This document shows positions 33,943 through 42,507 of a stretch of DNA of 64,000 bases, one piece after another. Numbering within the stretch: position 1 is the stretch's first letter; each line of letters starts with the position of its first letter. The DNA lies in the NCBI GenBank assembly GCA_944323945.1, contig CALUUL010000002.1, positions 1 to 64,000 of the forward strand, read 5' to 3'. Both the position numbers and the translations under genes were made by a program. Origin of the DNA: Candidatus Gastranaerophilales bacterium. Its GTDB lineage: Bacteria > Cyanobacteriota > Vampirovibrionia > Gastranaerophilales > Gastranaerophilaceae. Under the pieces are notes generated by a model, which saw only the letters and a program-made list of their open reading frames with translations, did no database searches and was not told the DNA's origin.

Positions 33943-33952
33943 ACCCTCTTTT
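33927..33952. terminator. Terminator overlapping the stop of the small membrane gene
   Basis: A perfect 12 bp stem, AAAAGAGGGTTT (33927-33938) with its complement at 33941-33952. The arms end in A- and T-runs, so it can end transcription from both sides, including the leftward minCDE operon. Confidence 0.88.
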
Positions 33953-33973
33953 TAAATACAAAACAACAGTTTA

Positions 33974-34441
33974 TTATTCTTTAATATCTTCCTCTTCAAC
34001 AATAACATCATCATCAGAAGATTCAATCGCAGTTTCTTCAATAACTTCAGTCACTTCACCATCAACAATCTCTTCTTGTTCTGATTCTTCATCGTCATCA
34101 TCCGAAACCTTTTCTTCCTCTTCTTGAAGTTTCTTTCTTAATTCTTCAAGTTCTTCTTCTGTCTTAGCACGGATAATTGGAATATTTAACATTAAAGCAG
34201 CTGCATCTCCTTCTTGTTTTAAACCAATTTCAAGTTCTTCCTTATCTATAACAACATATTTTGAAAAAACATCAATCAATTCTTCTCTCATCTTATTCAT
34301 AATAAGAGGATCTAATTTAGTTCTATCATGCATTAATATAACTTGAAGTCTGTTAGCAGCACACTCACTGGTGTTTTCAGAACGTTCTATCTGAAACAAT
34401 TCCATTATTTTATTGTAAATATCAGAAAAAAGTGTTTTCAT
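33974..34441 (-). CDS. minE: Cell-division topological factor MinE with acidic tail
   Basis: MinE releases MinD from the membrane and drives the oscillation that keeps division at mid-cell. Residues 1-~90 show the normal fold: an N-terminal amphipathic targeting helix, ANRLQVILMHDRTKLDP (the MinD-binding region), and a C-terminal dimerisation domain with DVFSKYVVIDKEELEI. Usual MinE is ~88 residues; here about 65 more residues follow, almost all Glu, Asp, Ser and Val. This long acidic tail is unusual and probably disordered. It lies 3 bases downstream of minD with its own GGAG site. Confidence 0.88.
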   Translation of the reverse strand: MKTLFSDIYNKIMELFQIERSENTSECAANRLQVILMHDRTKLDPLIMNKMREELIDVFSKYVVIDKEELEIGLKQEGDAAALMLNIPIIRAKTEEELEELRKKLQEEEEKVSDDDDEESEQEEIVDGEVTEVIEETAIESSDDDVIVEEEDIKE

Positions 34442-34444
34442 TTT

Positions 34445-35263
34445 TTACTCCTTTCCTTGTTTCTTTAAACCAGAAAGAAACTTTTTTAATTTTCCAACAA
34501 TGTCTTTCGGCTCATCTATATCCAAGAAAGGAACCTCTTCTCCTTCAATTCTTCTTGCAACATTCATATATGCTTTACCCGCAAGTGATTTTTCATTATT
34601 TACAATCGGTTCACCTCTGTTCGTAGAAGTAATAATACCAGTATCTTCAGGTATTACCCCAATTTTTTGACAAGAAAGAATATTTTCAACATCTTCAACA
34701 CTCATCATATCTTTAGATTTAATCATATTAGGTCTTACACGATTTAATAAAAGTTTATAACTTTCTATTCCATCAGCAGCCTCTAAAAGACCTATAATTC
34801 TATCCGCATCTCTAACCGCAGACATTTCAGGAGTTGTAACAACAATTGCTTCAGAAGCACCTGCAATAGCTGTTTGAAAACCTTGTTCTATTCCTGCAGG
34901 ACAATCAATTAGAATATAATCATAATCTTTTTTCAATTTTTCAGTTATTTTCTTTAATTGTTCTGCACTCACAGAAGATTTATCTCTTGTCTGAGCCGCA
35001 GCTAACAAACATAAATTTGGATTCTTCTTATCTTTTACTAATGCTTGTTTTAGTTTGCAACGTTCTTCTACAACATCTACTAGTGTGTATACTATTCTAT
35101 TTTCAAGTCCTAATAACAAATCCAGATTTCTAAGACCGATATCTGTATCTACAAGAACAACACTGTGTCCATTTTTAGCAAGTGCAGTACCGATATTTGC
35201 GCTTGTAGTAGTCTTACCCACTCCGCCTTTACCGGATGTAATTACTATAACTCTCCCTGCCAT
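34445..35263 (-). CDS. minD: Septum-site determining ATPase MinD
   Basis: A 272-residue membrane-binding ATPase that recruits MinC and is stimulated by MinE. The deviant Walker A motif TSGKGGVGKTTTSANIG includes both lysines (12 and 17); switch regions VLVDTDIGLRNLDLLLG and YILIDCPAGIEQGF are typical. The C-terminus (FLDIDEPKDIVGKLKKFLSGLKKQ) is the amphipathic membrane-targeting helix. The length and motifs are normal. The gene is 12 bases downstream of minC. Confidence 0.96.
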   Translation of the reverse strand: MAGRVIVITSGKGGVGKTTTSANIGTALAKNGHSVVLVDTDIGLRNLDLLLGLENRIVYTLVDVVEERCKLKQALVKDKKNPNLCLLAAAQTRDKSSVSAEQLKKITEKLKKDYDYILIDCPAGIEQGFQTAIAGASEAIVVTTPEMSAVRDADRIIGLLEAADGIESYKLLLNRVRPNMIKSKDMMSVEDVENILSCQKIGVIPEDTGIITSTNRGEPIVNNEKSLAGKAYMNVARRIEGEEVPFLDIDEPKDIVGKLKKFLSGLKKQGKE

Positions 35264-35275
35264 TTAATCTGCTCC

Positions 35276-36373
35276 TTAATCATTCATCTTAAATACTACT
35301 ATTTCACCATTTACTATTCTTGCCTCTTCCGGCGTAAAAGAATTTGTTTTTTCTATATAAACTGTATTCAATGAATCTGGTCTTCTTGAATAACAATTTG
35401 CAATTCTTAATTGTATAGCGTTCATTTTTAGTGCACGTACCTTAGCTTTTTGATTACCTCCAGCTCCTGCATGCGCAATACCACTCAATACTCCCCAAAC
35501 AGTAATATCTCCAAAAGCAGTAATTTCACAACCAGGATGACAATCCCCAATGATTACTACATTTCCCTCATAGTTTATAACTTGCCCTGAACGAATTGTT
35601 TGCTTTATATATTTCGTTGGAAAAGACTCAAGTTCTATATCTTCTTTTGTATATTCTTGCTCCGGAACAATAATATCTGTTAACTCCTCACGTTCCTCGT
35701 ATATTTCATTAGTATGCGGCATATCATAAAATACTGTCTGAGAAGGAGTTGAGCCAAAAATAACATCTAACTCATCTTGTATTTCTTCTTTTGTTGCTTC
35801 CGGAAGAGCACTATTATCTATATCAGAATCAATTATTTCAGTTGGTTCATCAACAAATTCTTTTTCTATATGAGATTCTTCCTGTTGTAGTTCCATATTT
35901 TCTTCAACTTCATCAGAATCTTCAATTTTATCAGATTTTAAATTTGTACTATCTTCTATTATTGCATCATTTATATCAGATTCTTCAACAATAACTTGAC
36001 TTTCTACAATATCAGTATTTGTAACCTCATCCTTTAATTCTTCAGCCATTTTATATGGCATTGTGGGTGCAACTTCAACTGAATTTTCAGCAGAAATATT
36101 TGAAACAATTATACCTAAAGACAGTGCAACTTTTTCTGTTTCTATAGATTTTGTATCAACACTAGACAATGTAGAATCTATACCACTAATTAATGATTTT
36201 ATACTTAAAAGCTGAGCCTGATTTAAATCAACATTACCAAGTCTTAAGCAAATTCTTTTATTTTTAACTTCGTCCTTATCCAAAATTGAACTTAATTCAA
36301 ATATAATCTCAGGAGCAGTATTAAGTTCACCTAAATCTATTACATACATATTATCATTGAGAAACGTTTCCAT
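35276..36373 (-). CDS. minC: Septum-site inhibitor MinC with long acidic linker
   Basis: MinC blocks FtsZ assembly at the poles. The C-terminal beta-helix domain (about 265-365) is clear: TIRSGQVINYEGNVVIIGD, VHPG-like CHPGCEITAFGDITVWGVLSG, and AHAGAGGNQKAKVRALKM. The N-terminal ~100 residues are weakly recognisable as the FtsZ-acting domain. Between them lies a linker of ~150 residues very rich in Glu and Asp. At 365 residues it is larger than E. coli MinC (231). It heads the minCDE operon, and MinE has a similar acidic expansion. Confidence 0.9.
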   Translation of the reverse strand: METFLNDNMYVIDLGELNTAPEIIFELSSILDKDEVKNKRICLRLGNVDLNQAQLLSIKSLISGIDSTLSSVDTKSIETEKVALSLGIIVSNISAENSVEVAPTMPYKMAEELKDEVTNTDIVESQVIVEESDINDAIIEDSTNLKSDKIEDSDEVEENMELQQEESHIEKEFVDEPTEIIDSDIDNSALPEATKEEIQDELDVIFGSTPSQTVFYDMPHTNEIYEEREELTDIIVPEQEYTKEDIELESFPTKYIKQTIRSGQVINYEGNVVIIGDCHPGCEITAFGDITVWGVLSGIAHAGAGGNQKAKVRALKMNAIQLRIANCYSRRPDSLNTVYIEKTNSFTPEEARIVNGEIVVFKMND

Positions 36374-36650
36374 ATTCTTCTCTTTTCTTCTCTCAAGGCT
36401 TATTATAAATAAGTTTTTAACCCATAATCTACATAAAAAGAATATACTAAATTAAACATGATTTCAAATAAATATAAAAAATATGTATAGTTTTATAACC
36501 AAAGAAACTTTACTTAAATTTACAAATTAATAAAACTATTATATTCACAAGGTTATTTTTTCATTCAGGATAAAATTGATTAAAAAAAATTTGTCCTTAA
36601 AAAATAAATAGGACATAATACTAATATGATAAGAAGTAGATAGGGAATGT

Positions 36651-37358
36651 ATGAAAAAGAAAATATTATTAACTATTATTATTATTTTAACTTTGTTAAT
36701 ACAATATAATTCATATGCAAACGAAGCAAACATTGATGAAAACAGACTAAAAGAAGCAAAAATTGCTGATGGACTGAGTGTTAACAAACCTGAATTTGAT
36801 ACTGATGCATACGCAAAAAAATACAAAAAAGTAACTAAAGACGGTGCAGTTATGCAAGCAATGGAACTTATGCAAACTGTAAATATAGCAAAATACTCAT
36901 ACAATGCATTAATGGGAAATAATTTAACAGAAAAATCGGTTAAAATTGAATTTAAAAATATTGCAGAAATAAATCCAGAATACGCATCTTTTGATGCTTT
37001 AGGTTGGAAGAAAAAAGGCAAATTATACATCTATATTAATGAAAAACACCGTAATGCACCACCAGAAGCTATTGCTGCATTATTAGCACACGAAGCAATT
37101 CATCAAGATGAATTTGCATCACTAAATGAAGAAACATACGCTTGGACACTTGAAGCTGCAACTTGGATGAAACTTACAGAAAAAAATCCTACTGCAAGAA
37201 ATAGTGTTTCTTCTTTAGTTACAAGAGAAAATATGCTAATGAAATTATTTGAAAAGGGCGATTATACAAACAAATACATAAAAAAAGCTGTATACACGAA
37301 CCCCGGATACAAAAAACTGCCAACACGTTCTCCAGGATTCGAAGATGAAGATTTATAA
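36651..37358 (+). CDS. Exported putative zinc metallopeptidase (HEAIH)
   Basis: A 235-residue protein with a signal peptide (about 1-23, ending NSYA). The mature part contains LLAHEAIHQDEFASLNEE, an HExxH zinc-binding motif at about residue 147 with a possible third ligand (Glu) 9-10 residues on, so a metallopeptidase-like role is likely. The rest is helical and not recognised. It may act in the periplasm or outside. It is alone, with a terminator just past its stop. The intergenic 36374-36650 holds only A/T-rich sequence, with a probable promoter near 36616. Confidence 0.6.
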   Translation: MKKKILLTIIIILTLLIQYNSYANEANIDENRLKEAKIADGLSVNKPEFDTDAYAKKYKKVTKDGAVMQAMELMQTVNIAKYSYNALMGNNLTEKSVKIEFKNIAEINPEYASFDALGWKKKGKLYIYINEKHRNAPPEAIAALLAHEAIHQDEFASLNEETYAWTLEAATWMKLTEKNPTARNSVSSLVTRENMLMKLFEKGDYTNKYIKKAVYTNPGYKKLPTRSPGFEDEDL

Positions 37359-37379
37359 TTGTAAACAAATGTAAACATG

Positions 37380-37412
37380 AAAAACCCTTGTAATATATGG
37401 GGTTTTTCTTTT
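37380..37412. terminator. Terminator after the HEAIH gene
   Basis: A 7 bp stem (AAAACCC at 37381-37387 with GGGTTTT at 37400-37406) is followed by CTTTTTT, giving a rho-independent terminator on the plus strand. Confidence 0.75.
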
Positions 37413-37490
37413 TTATATACAAAATATGCAATTTTTATTTCTCAATTGTTTTTATATAAGTACGAGAGAAATAAATAAGAGGAATATAAA

Positions 37491-37679
37491 ATGGCAAGAG
37501 TTTTAATTTCAATGCCCGAAGAATTTTTAACAAGAATTGATGAAGTAGCTGAAGGAGAAAATCGTACAAGAAGCGAGCTAATACGTGAAGCTTTAAGGAC
37601 ATACATACATAAACAAAAAGTTAAGGAAAATGCATTAGCAATAAAGAATGCAAGTATATTGGAAACTTTACTTGATTAA
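37491..37679 (+). CDS. Ribbon-helix-helix (CopG/NikR-type) regulator
   Basis: A 62-residue DNA-binding protein. MARVLISMPEEFLTRIDEVAEGENRTRSELIREALRTYI matches the CopG/MetJ/Arc ribbon-helix-helix fold: an N-terminal beta strand, then two helices with the Glu-Asn-Arg-Thr-Arg turn. It lacks the metal-binding domain of NikR. No toxin gene follows, only a terminator, so it may be a solitary transcription factor rather than an antitoxin. An AGAGGAA site precedes the ATG. Confidence 0.85.
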   Translation: MARVLISMPEEFLTRIDEVAEGENRTRSELIREALRTYIHKQKVKENALAIKNASILETLLD

Positions 37680-37728
37680 AATTGACTAAAGAGCGTACTA
37701 CAGACTAGGGAAAAGAATTGGGGAAACA

Positions 37729-37756
37729 AAAGACTTACAATTGTAAGTCTTTTTTA
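37729..37756 (+). terminator. Terminator between the RHH gene and alaS
   Basis: Perfect 10 bp arms (AAAGACTTAC at 37729-37738, complement at 37743-37752) are followed by a T-run. The stretch 37680-37728 before it shows no gene. Confidence 0.85.
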
Positions 37757-37844
37757 TATTTGGAATTTTATTTCTGTTTAGTTAAACACACTATAATGTT
37801 TGTTGTAAAATATTTCTATAAAGAAGTAAGAAAAGGAATATAAA

Positions 37845-40460
37845 ATGACAACTCCGTTAACAGGGAATGAAATACGCAAAGCATTTATTGAATTTTTCAG
37901 AGATAAACATCAATCAACCGAAGTTCCAAGTTCAAGCTTGGTTCCTGATAACCCAACAGTTTTATTAACAACAGCTGGAATGCTTCAGTTTTTACCATAT
38001 TATCTTGGTTTAGAAAAACCACCATTTGAACCAGCAAGAGCAGTATCTTGTCAAAAATGTGCAAGAGCCGGCGGAAAAGATTCCGATATAGAAAATGTAG
38101 GAAGGACACCAAGACATCATACGTTTTTTGAAATGTTAGGGAATTTTGCTTTTGGTGACTATTACAAAAAGGAGGTTATTCCTTGGAGTTGGGATTTTGT
38201 AACAAATTACCTAAAATTGGATCCTAAATGTTTATGGATTACTATATATGAAACAGATGATGAAGCATATGATATATGGACAAAAGATGTTGGAGTAGCA
38301 CCTGAACGTGTAATAAGAAAAGGCAAAAAAGACAATTTCTGGGGACCTCCTGGTGCAACAGGTTCTTGCGGTCCTTGCACAGAAATTCACTATGATTTAG
38401 GTGAACACTTAAAATGTAGTGATAATTGTTCTATAGCGACCTGTGAATGCGACCGTTGGGTTGAGATTTGGAACTTAGTATTTACAGAATTATTCCAAGA
38501 TGAAGAAGGAAATCAAACCCCATTAAAAAAGAAAAACGTAGATACAGGAATGGGATTAGAAAGAATTGCAATGGTTGTACAAGGAAAAGATTCAACATTT
38601 GAAACAGACCTTTTAAAACCAATTTTGGACAAAGTTTCCGAAATGTCAAAAGTGCCATATAAAAAAGATTCAAAAACAGATATTTCTTTAAGGATAATAA
38701 CAGACCACGCAAGATGTGTAACATTTATGATTAATGACGGAGTAACTCCAGGTAATGAAGGAAGAAGTTATGTTTTAAGAATGATTTTACGTCGTGCATT
38801 AAGACATGGTAAAATACTTGGATTAGAACTTCCGTTTTTAAGTGAAATAGTAGATACAGTAATCAATCAATATAAAGAAACTTATCCCGATTTAGAGAAA
38901 AATGCTGAGAAAATCAAATCTACAATAAATCAAGAAGAAGAAAGATTTAAGATAACTTTAGACAGAGGTTATAAATTATTAGAAGATTTAATACAAAACT
39001 CAAATAGAATTGACGGAGAAAATGCATTCAAACTATATGATACATTTGGTTTCCCGCTTGAATTAACAATAGAGATAGCCGCAGAAAAAGGCGTAAGTGT
39101 TGATACCGAAGGCTATAAAGAAGAAATGCAAAAACAAAAAGAAAAAGCTAAATCAGCTGCACACAAAATCAGTCTTACTGATGACTTAGTATATGTTGAT
39201 GTAGAAAATAAATTTGGTTCAACAAATTTTGTAGGCTACAATCAAACAGAAGCAGAAGCAAAAATTATTGCAATTATAGAAGCTGGTGATTTTATAGATA
39301 TTATGCTTGATAAAACACCGTTTTATGCAGAATCAGGCGGACAAGTCGGTGATACAGGTATAATTGAAGGTAAAGGCTTTAAAGCTGAAGTTTTAAATAC
39401 ATTTAAAGTTAATAAATTATTTGTTCATAGAGTACAAATAGTTAATGGAGAAGCAAAAGTTGGAGATTCCGTTAAAGCTTCTATCGATATTGAAAGAAGA
39501 AAAGAAATAACTATACATCACTCTAATGCACATTTAATTCAAGCAGCATTAAGAAAAGTATTAGGTGAAGAAGTTCACCAAGCAGGTTCTTTTGTTGAAG
39601 AAAACAGAACTCGTTTTGACTTCACTTTTCCAAGAGCAATGACAAAAGAAGAAGTTCAGGAAGTTGAAGATATTATCAACAATTGGATAAATGAAGATAT
39701 TAATCAAACTACAGAAGTTATGAATATAGAAATGGCAAAGAAGTCAGGTGCCATGGCTTTATTCGGAGAAAAATATGATGATAATGTAAGGGTTGTTAAA
39801 TTCGGAAATATATCTTCAGAACTATGCGGAGGTACACACGTAAGTTCAACTGGAAAAATAAGACTTACAAAAATTGTCTCAGAAAGTGCAGTTGCAGCAG
39901 GTACAAGAAGAATTGAAGCCGTATGCGGAAATACTGCGTTAAAATTCCTAGGTGAAAAATCTGATATCATAGATAAAATGACACAAGCATTTAAATGTCC
40001 TGTATCAGAACTTGGTGAAAGAATAATGAAGCTTGCTGTTGATAATAAAAACCTTCAATTGGAAGTTGAAAATTTGAAAGCAGAACAAGCAAAAACAAAA
40101 TTCCAATCATTTGTATCAAAGGCTCAAGAAGTCAATGGTGGAAAATTATTTATCACTCAAATGGAAGCATATCCTGCTAACCTTATTAAACTTGGAAGTG
40201 AACTTTTAGCTTCTAAACTTGGAGAATCAATAATTATTTTAGCATCTGTTGATGAAGACAAAATCACATATGTTGTTAAAGTAAGTGATTCTTTTGTTAA
40301 GAAAGGAATTAATGCAGGACAGATTGTAAATAAACTGGCTTCACAAACTGGTGGTAAAGGTGGCGGCAGACCACAATATGCTCAAGGGGCAGGAAAAGAT
40401 AAAACAAACTTAATATCGGCACTTTCTGAAATAGAAAAAGAAATAAAAAATTCTGTATAA
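37845..40460 (+). CDS. alaS: Alanyl-tRNA synthetase
   Basis: Charges tRNA-Ala. The 871-residue protein has normal length and full domain order. The class II catalytic core has FFRDKHQSTEVPSSSLVP near the start, TAGMLQF and GRTPRHHTFFEMLGNFAFGDYYK. A tRNA-recognition region and the editing domain follow, with HHSNAHLIQAAL near 557 and the zinc-binding CGGTHV near 660. A C-Ala domain ends in GGKGGGRPQYAQGAG. The catalytic and editing motifs are intact. A GGAATATAAA ribosome site precedes the ATG. A terminator overlaps the stop. Confidence 0.97.
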   Translation: MTTPLTGNEIRKAFIEFFRDKHQSTEVPSSSLVPDNPTVLLTTAGMLQFLPYYLGLEKPPFEPARAVSCQKCARAGGKDSDIENVGRTPRHHTFFEMLGNFAFGDYYKKEVIPWSWDFVTNYLKLDPKCLWITIYETDDEAYDIWTKDVGVAPERVIRKGKKDNFWGPPGATGSCGPCTEIHYDLGEHLKCSDNCSIATCECDRWVEIWNLVFTELFQDEEGNQTPLKKKNVDTGMGLERIAMVVQGKDSTFETDLLKPILDKVSEMSKVPYKKDSKTDISLRIITDHARCVTFMINDGVTPGNEGRSYVLRMILRRALRHGKILGLELPFLSEIVDTVINQYKETYPDLEKNAEKIKSTINQEEERFKITLDRGYKLLEDLIQNSNRIDGENAFKLYDTFGFPLELTIEIAAEKGVSVDTEGYKEEMQKQKEKAKSAAHKISLTDDLVYVDVENKFGSTNFVGYNQTEAEAKIIAIIEAGDFIDIMLDKTPFYAESGGQVGDTGIIEGKGFKAEVLNTFKVNKLFVHRVQIVNGEAKVGDSVKASIDIERRKEITIHHSNAHLIQAALRKVLGEEVHQAGSFVEENRTRFDFTFPRAMTKEEVQEVEDIINNWINEDINQTTEVMNIEMAKKSGAMALFGEKYDDNVRVVKFGNISSELCGGTHVSSTGKIRLTKIVSESAVAAGTRRIEAVCGNTALKFLGEKSDIIDKMTQAFKCPVSELGERIMKLAVDNKNLQLEVENLKAEQAKTKFQSFVSKAQEVNGGKLFITQMEAYPANLIKLGSELLASKLGESIIILASVDEDKITYVVKVSDSFVKKGINAGQIVNKLASQTGGKGGGRPQYAQGAGKDKTNLISALSEIEKEIKNSV

Positions 40461-40488
40461 AATAGAAGGACTTTTGTCCTCCTATTTT
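40459..40488. terminator. Bidirectional terminator at the alaS 3' end
   Basis: A 13 bp stem with one mismatch: AAAATAGAAGGAC at 40459-40471 and GTCCTCCTATTTT at 40476-40488. It overlaps both the alaS stop and the end of the convergent gene at 40487. Confidence 0.8.
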
Positions 40489-40939
40489 ATATCACGATAT
40501 CGATTGATTCAATACAATGTTTTTTATTTGAATACTTAAGTCCAATTTCCATTGGTTCTTGTGTTTCCATAATTATAAGTTTTAACAGGTCAGAATAACG
40601 CTCATTCTCAGATTTTTTAATTTCTTCATAAGTTGCACTATCCTTACCATATTGTTTTTTTGCAGAATCTAAATTAAATTTTTTATGATTGGAAACCAAA
40701 CAAACATCTTGACTTGCCTCACCACTAACTATAAATATATCACCCTTTTTTCCATCAGGAGCAACAACTCTAGCTATACCTTGGTCTGTATCATAAAAAA
40801 TATCCTTTAATTTTTGTTTAACGTTTGATTTTCCTTTTTTTGTCGGAACTGTATTAATCAAATCCACAGCTTCTTGAGCAACTTTATATGGTGCATTAAC
40901 TTTTATAGTACGACCGAAACTTACAGAATTTATATTCAT
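40487..40939 (-). CDS. Small protein with N-terminal SVSFGR motif
   Basis: A 150-residue protein of unknown function. I chose the ATG at 40939, with GGAG 6 bases upstream; an in-frame ATG at 40966 is less plausible. It opens MNINSVSFGRTIKVNAPYK, which again resembles the SFKG-type N-terminus seen in GlgA and the HD protein. The middle carries IFYDTDQGIARVVAPDGKKGDIFIVSGEAS and a cysteine. No domain is recognised. It is 48 bases from the BcrA-like gene upstream, on the same strand. Confidence 0.55.
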   Translation of the reverse strand: MNINSVSFGRTIKVNAPYKVAQEAVDLINTVPTKKGKSNVKQKLKDIFYDTDQGIARVVAPDGKKGDIFIVSGEASQDVCLVSNHKKFNLDSAKKQYGKDSATYEEIKKSENERYSDLLKLIIMETQEPMEIGLKYSNKKHCIESIDIVI

Positions 40940-40987
40940 TTTATTCTCCAATTTGTATACACACAATCAGGATAACATTTTAAAGAT

Positions 40988-41692
40988 TTAAATCAATCCT
41001 TCACACAGTAAAAAACGTCCCAAAGAAATAACTTCACAATATTTACTTAAAGAATCAACAAAACATTTATTCTCACAAAAGCCACCAGATAAGTATAATT
41101 TAGATGGTTTCTTAGCAAAATTCCAAGCATTAAAGGCAATACCATGTATAAACTTTGAAACGGCAATTTCGGAATTTACACCTTTTGCAATATCATCCAT
41201 AATTTTTTCCAAGCCGAATATACCGCAAGTTATAACATATTTTTCATCAGATACTTTTAAATTTTCAAGTTTTATATTATAAAATTTTAAAAGCATTTCA
41301 ATCGTTGCGCCGGTTGAACTGGAACATGAATTATTCCAATCCAAATCTTTAAAATTACCGTCTTTATATTGCGCCCATTTAGAATCTCGACTTCCCATAT
41401 CCAAGATGATTGCATCATCTGTAATTTTTTTTCTAAATCCCTGAATCAATGCAATAACTTCATTTTCATAGTCTTTTTTATTTTTTAGCATACTTAAAGA
41501 CATATGCCCCGTCGCTTTATCAAATTTAATTTTCATTTCTTTTAATTTTGAAGATGGCAAAACATAATAATTAAAACCATTTTCTGACTTAACAATAAAA
41601 TTTTTATATCCATTCATTAAATCAGATGAATTTCTTTCTATTATTTTTGACCAGGTTGTACCAGCATCTAATACTATATCTGTTTTATTCAT
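40988..41692 (-). CDS. BadF/BcrA/HgdC-type ATPase
   Basis: A 234-residue actin-fold ATPase of the BcrA/BadF/HgdC (2-hydroxyacyl-CoA dehydratase activator) family. Visible are the phosphate-1 loop LDAGTTWSKI (9-18), the adenosine-side LDMGSRDSKWAQYKDG, the cysteine-containing NNSCSSSTGATIEMLL, where HgdC has a cluster-binding Cys, and YLSGGFCENKCFVDSL near the end. HgdC drives electrons into its dehydratase using a dimer-bridging 4Fe-4S cluster. No dehydratase gene is nearby, but the coupled upstream gene (4-base overlap) is probably its partner. The reaction remains open. Confidence 0.75.
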   Translation of the reverse strand: MNKTDIVLDAGTTWSKIIERNSSDLMNGYKNFIVKSENGFNYYVLPSSKLKEMKIKFDKATGHMSLSMLKNKKDYENEVIALIQGFRKKITDDAIILDMGSRDSKWAQYKDGNFKDLDWNNSCSSSTGATIEMLLKFYNIKLENLKVSDEKYVITCGIFGLEKIMDDIAKGVNSEIAVSKFIHGIAFNAWNFAKKPSKLYLSGGFCENKCFVDSLSKYCEVISLGRFLLCEGLI

Positions 41693-42414
41693 CGCAACCT
41701 CAAAAAAGCTTCAATCTTTGCTTTTGTAGAATTAGTAACAGTATCATCTATATCAATATATAGTCCATTATATTTATCAGCCAAATATTTTGCCATCTGT
41801 GCTTTTGAACAAAAAGACTGTGAATAAAATACAGTTGGAACATTAATATCTATATACATTTCAAGTTCAATATCAGCTGGAGCCATAGCTTCAACACATC
41901 TTGTCCAACCATATAAGTGAGTTTCATCAGGGAATAATTCTAAGATTGATAAATCATTAGGCGGCACACCCCAAAAGCCAAATTTTGCACGACATTGTTC
42001 AATTTCTAATACTTGCGGTTCATATATTCCTTTTGTAATCAATTCAACTTTTTGTCTTAAAGGAAGCTTTGAAGTAGAGATTTTAATTTCTTTTTTATAT
42101 TTTGTTTCTTCGAAAATAGAAGAAATAACCGGATATCCCATATCTTTCAAAATTTCATATGCAAACCACCCGCTATCACATTTGTCTTTACCTATTGGTG
42201 CTAATATAACCAGTAATTGATTTTTATAATAAAAAGCGCAATTAATAATATTCTTAACTATCGTACAATATGATTCAGGCAATATATCTTGTTTTGGGAA
42301 ACCATAATCAATATCAAAATCAACCCAAATTGCATTTGGATATAATTTTTTATATTTTTCTATCAAATCAGGATGAGGATACCCCCAAAAGCCTATTATA
42401 TTTCTTGTACTCAT
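41689..42414 (-). CDS. Partner protein of the BcrA-like ATPase, function unknown
   Basis: A 241-residue protein with two similar halves: FWGYPHPDLIEKYKKLYPNAIWVDFD near the start and FWGVPPNDLSILELFPDETHLYGW in the second half, suggesting an internal duplication. Several cysteines (in SYCTIVKNIINC, KDKC, EQC, TRC and SFC) could bind a cluster. The gene ends in an ATGA overlap with the BcrA-like ATPase, so both are made together. The 2-hydroxyacyl-CoA dehydratase subunits are longer and their typical motifs are not seen. The start is at ATG 42414; a TATAAT lies 6 bases before it, so the mRNA may be leaderless. Confidence 0.6.
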   Translation of the reverse strand: MSTRNIIGFWGYPHPDLIEKYKKLYPNAIWVDFDIDYGFPKQDILPESYCTIVKNIINCAFYYKNQLLVILAPIGKDKCDSGWFAYEILKDMGYPVISSIFEETKYKKEIKISTSKLPLRQKVELITKGIYEPQVLEIEQCRAKFGFWGVPPNDLSILELFPDETHLYGWTRCVEAMAPADIELEMYIDINVPTVFYSQSFCSKAQMAKYLADKYNGLYIDIDDTVTNSTKAKIEAFLRLR

Positions 42415-42420
42415 AGGTAA

Positions 42421-42501
42421 ATTATAACACAGGCAAATTTTCTTATTTTGATATATATAAAATAAATTAATACTGAAAATTATTCATTAACATTGTATAA
42501 T
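42421..42501. promoter_or_regulatory. Divergent promoters with minimal or no leader
   Basis: A minus-strand TATAAT (42426-42421) lies 6 bases before the ATG at 42414, and a plus-strand TATAAT (42496-42501) lies 6 bases before the ATG at 42508. Normal spacing from -10 to start would put both transcription starts on the ATG, implying leaderless mRNAs. No ribosome site is visible for either gene. Confidence 0.55.
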
Positions 42502-42507
42502 TTACAT

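Noticed and set aside
36545..37030. 161-residue minus-strand frame opposite the HEAIH gene
   Set aside because: It mirrors the signal-peptide-bearing gene on the plus strand, which has a better start and motif.
37491..37679. RHH protein as antitoxin of a type II system
   Set aside because: No toxin gene follows; a terminator lies directly downstream.
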